Origin: Chryseobacterium gleum
Lineage (GTDB): Bacteria > Bacteroidota > Bacteroidia > Flavobacteriales_D > Crocinitomicaceae
Assembly: GCA_945862165.1 (NCBI GenBank)
Contig: CAMAXI010000005.1
Coordinates: 124,001-188,000, forward strand
Direction of reading: 5' to 3'
Length of the DNA stretch: 64,000 nt
The stretch's first letter is position 1. Each line of letters starts with the position of its first letter. The translations under genes and the position numbers were made by a program. The notes beneath the pieces are model-generated. The model made no database searches. It had not been told where the DNA came from and saw only the letters and a program-made list of their open reading frames with translations. This document shows positions 62,643 through 64,000 of this stretch, in pieces.

Positions 62643-62753
62643 ATTTCAGTATCATTTGATAAAGGCCAAACCTTTGTTGCCCCAACTTTAAAAACTACAA
62701 GTAATAATACATACCCAATTTCTCGACCTCTATTTTATCTCTCCAAAATCTAA
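62643..62753 (+). pseudogene. fragment of a second PstS-like gene (C-terminal part)
   Basis: The frame encodes SVSFDKGQTFVAPTLKTTSN and then NTYPISRPLFY, ending at a stop at 62751. It matches the C-terminal region of the intact PstS-like protein (SVSFDQGKTYVYPSLSS, SYPISRPLFF). There is no start codon or N-terminal part, and the fragment is fused at about 62740 with a chemoreceptor fragment in another frame. Clear remnant of a second copy. Confidence 0.8.
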
Positions 62754-62854
62754 ACAGAGTTGTTCAAGAAAACGCATCTACAGCACAAGAAATGGCATTT
62801 GGTTCAGAACAATTAAAAGCAGAAGAGCTTCAAAATGCTGTTTCCTTTTTTTAA
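62741..62854 (+). pseudogene. fragment of a chemoreceptor gene (C-terminal signalling end)
   Basis: Frame starting at 62741 reads LQNLNRVVQENASTAQEMAF, then GSEQLKAEELQNAVSFF and a stop at 62852. It matches the end of the soluble receptor ([39 protein letters not shown]), with loss of about five residues and a stop where that receptor continues. A second frame after it reads INENEVKSKK before another stop. It is the tail of a lost receptor gene. Confidence 0.8.
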
Positions 62855-63048
62855 ATTAATGAGAATGAAGTAAAAAGTAAAAAAACAAAGTAAATAAAAA
62901 TATTTATGCTAGTCTTGAAAACTAACTAGATAACATTTAATTTAACAAATAGTAATATTAAATAATAGATTTAATTCTTTTAAAATAATATTTTTGTTCA
63001 ACACATCTACTCTATACTAAGTCAATTTTAAATAATAAATTAAAATAC
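62855..63048. other. gap between pseudogene remnants and the last chemoreceptor gene
   Basis: Very AT-rich sequence with no recognisable gene. Together with the two remnants above it fills the 484 bases between the PstS-like gene and the membrane receptor gene. It should contain the promoter of the latter, but no TAnnTTTG box stands out. Confidence 0.6.
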
Positions 63049-64000
63049 ATGAAAAGTATTTTAAAGTTGCCCATTAGAAAACAGTTAATTATTGGATATT
63101 CAGTAACAATTGGATTGTTAGTAATCATGTCTGTTGTTGTAATTTCACTATTAAAATCAATTGACAACCAAGAAGAAGATGTTAAAAAAAGTATGGATCT
63201 AAAGGAAGCTTTAAATTCAGCTAAACTTTCCATGGCAATTGAAAAAAACATTGTCATGGAATTTGCTTCAACTTCTAATGAAAAAGATCTTAAAATCTGG
63301 ACAACAATAAATGATTCTGCAATAGTAAAATTAGATTTAAACTTGGCCAAAATTTATTCCATTTCAACTTCAGACGAATGGGGCTCGGATTTTGAAAAAG
63401 AAAAAGAGATTTTATCTGAATCTTCAAACATTTTAATTGATTCATATAAAAGAAACTTAATTCCTTTGATGGAAAAAATTAAACTTTCAGCAAAATCAAA
63501 ACTAGCTATCAATAGATTGAGTAATTCATATACTTTAAAAACCGCTAAAATTAGATTAAACTATATTGAAACAGAACAACTTGATAAACTATTTGATAAA
63601 AATATCGATGTATTAACTGAATTTTTAGAAAAAATCGATCAGAATAATACCTCAATTGCCTTTGTTTCTAACCAAAAAATGAACTCACTATCAAATGGAG
63701 CAAATAGTACTATTTGGATATTAAGTGTTTTAAGTATATTAATTTCTATTGCTTTTGGTTCAACGATTGTCAAAAGACTTCAAACCATTTTAGGTGAAGA
63801 CCCTATGATAGTTGCGGGATTTGTAGATCAAGTTGCAATCGGTAATCTTTCAATTGAAATACCTAAAAAAAACGGTCAAGAAAATCAAGGATTATTAAAA
63901 TCTGTAGAACTAATGATTGCTGGACTTTCAAAAGCATCCAATTTTGCTAAAGAAATAGGTCGAGGAAATTTAAACGAGCATTTTGAATTGTTAGATGAAA
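63049..64000 (+). CDS. membrane chemoreceptor (methyl-accepting type), 3' end outside window
   Basis: The ATG at 63049 opens a frame of 317 codons that runs off the right edge without a stop. The protein begins MKSILKLPIRKQLIIGYS, with a membrane helix at about 13-34, a helical periplasmic region (about 36-215, four-helix-bundle type) and a second membrane helix at about 220-240. A HAMP region follows (LGEDPMIVAGFVDQVAIGNL) and then a second HAMP-like repeat (FAKEIGRGNLNEHFELLDE). This is the layout of a membrane chemoreceptor, though a hybrid kinase cannot be excluded without its end. Confidence 0.78.
   Translation, partial: MKSILKLPIRKQLIIGYSVTIGLLVIMSVVVISLLKSIDNQEEDVKKSMDLKEALNSAKLSMAIEKNIVMEFASTSNEKDLKIWTTINDSAIVKLDLNLAKIYSISTSDEWGSDFEKEKEILSESSNILIDSYKRNLIPLMEKIKLSAKSKLAINRLSNSYTLKTAKIRLNYIETEQLDKLFDKNIDVLTEFLEKIDQNNTSIAFVSNQKMNSLSNGANSTIWILSVLSILISIAFGSTIVKRLQTILGEDPMIVAGFVDQVAIGNLSIEIPKKNGQENQGLLKSVELMIAGLSKASNFAKEIGRGNLNEHFELLDE

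Noticed and set aside
1-64000. tRNA, rRNA, insertion sequences or prophage genes
   Set aside because: No cloverleaf-like sequence, rRNA stretch, transposase, integrase or phage structural gene was recognised by reading both strands.

Overview
The window is low-GC DNA from a member of the Bacteroidota, most likely a Flavobacteriales lineage near the Crocinitomicaceae/Cryomorphaceae. That placement is inference from gene content. The clues are type IX secretion (T9SS) sorting domains and a PorP/SprF protein, BshC (bacillithiol synthesis), TonB-dependent receptors paired with DUF4249 lipoproteins, a long PurF-like protein, a SpeA-like decarboxylase, and repeated TAnnTTTG promoter boxes (the Bacteroidota -7 element) just upstream of genes. 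No rRNA, tRNA, CRISPR array, insertion sequence or prophage was seen.

Layout. Positions 1-11.4 kb hold housekeeping genes: the end of an SF1 helicase gene, kup, prfB (without the usual programmed frameshift), an esterase, gpmI, an orphan histidine kinase and a long amidophosphoribosyltransferase homologue. At 11.4-11.8 kb is a toxin-antitoxin remnant whose toxin has lost its middle. From 11.8 to 19.9 kb the minus strand carries kynU-kmo (kynurenine pathway), then an outer-membrane protein, a TonB receptor, a DUF4249 lipoprotein, and an ECF sigma/anti-sigma-like/secreted-protein trio. hemL and a VapBC-like pair follow on the plus strand. From 22.2 to 32.7 kb is a second minus-strand run: TonB receptor, DUF4249 lipoprotein, cysQ, two paralogous outer-membrane proteins, a LysE exporter, a MORN-like repeat protein and a 2-hydroxyacid dehydrogenase. 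xseAB, gcvH, a MntA/HepT pair, paaZ, a DUF4143 ATPase with a tandem 38-bp palindromic element, and metG follow to 41.5 kb.

From 41.6 to 45.3 kb a plus-strand group combines a secreted DOMON protein, an ankyrin protein, a four-helix cytochrome b561-like protein, a YceI protein and a DMT permease. This looks like an envelope redox or isoprenoid-associated module. Next come PorP/SprF with a tiny type B sorting-domain protein, a cyclophilin, bshC, a TonB receptor, a SpeA-like decarboxylase, and an aldehyde dehydrogenase resembling 2-aminomuconic semialdehyde dehydrogenase. That last enzyme could act in the same tryptophan-degradation route as kynU/kmo.

The most distinctive region is 54.8-64 kb: ParA, a STAS-domain protein, CheY, CheA, CheW and a soluble chemoreceptor with two PAS and two HAMP-like domains, in one tight operon. 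It is followed by a PstS-like lipoprotein, decayed fragments of a second PstS-like gene and a second chemoreceptor, and the start of a membrane chemoreceptor running off the right edge. No flagellar gene is present, so the output may be surface (gliding) motility or something else. The ParA suggests positioning of a cytoplasmic receptor array.
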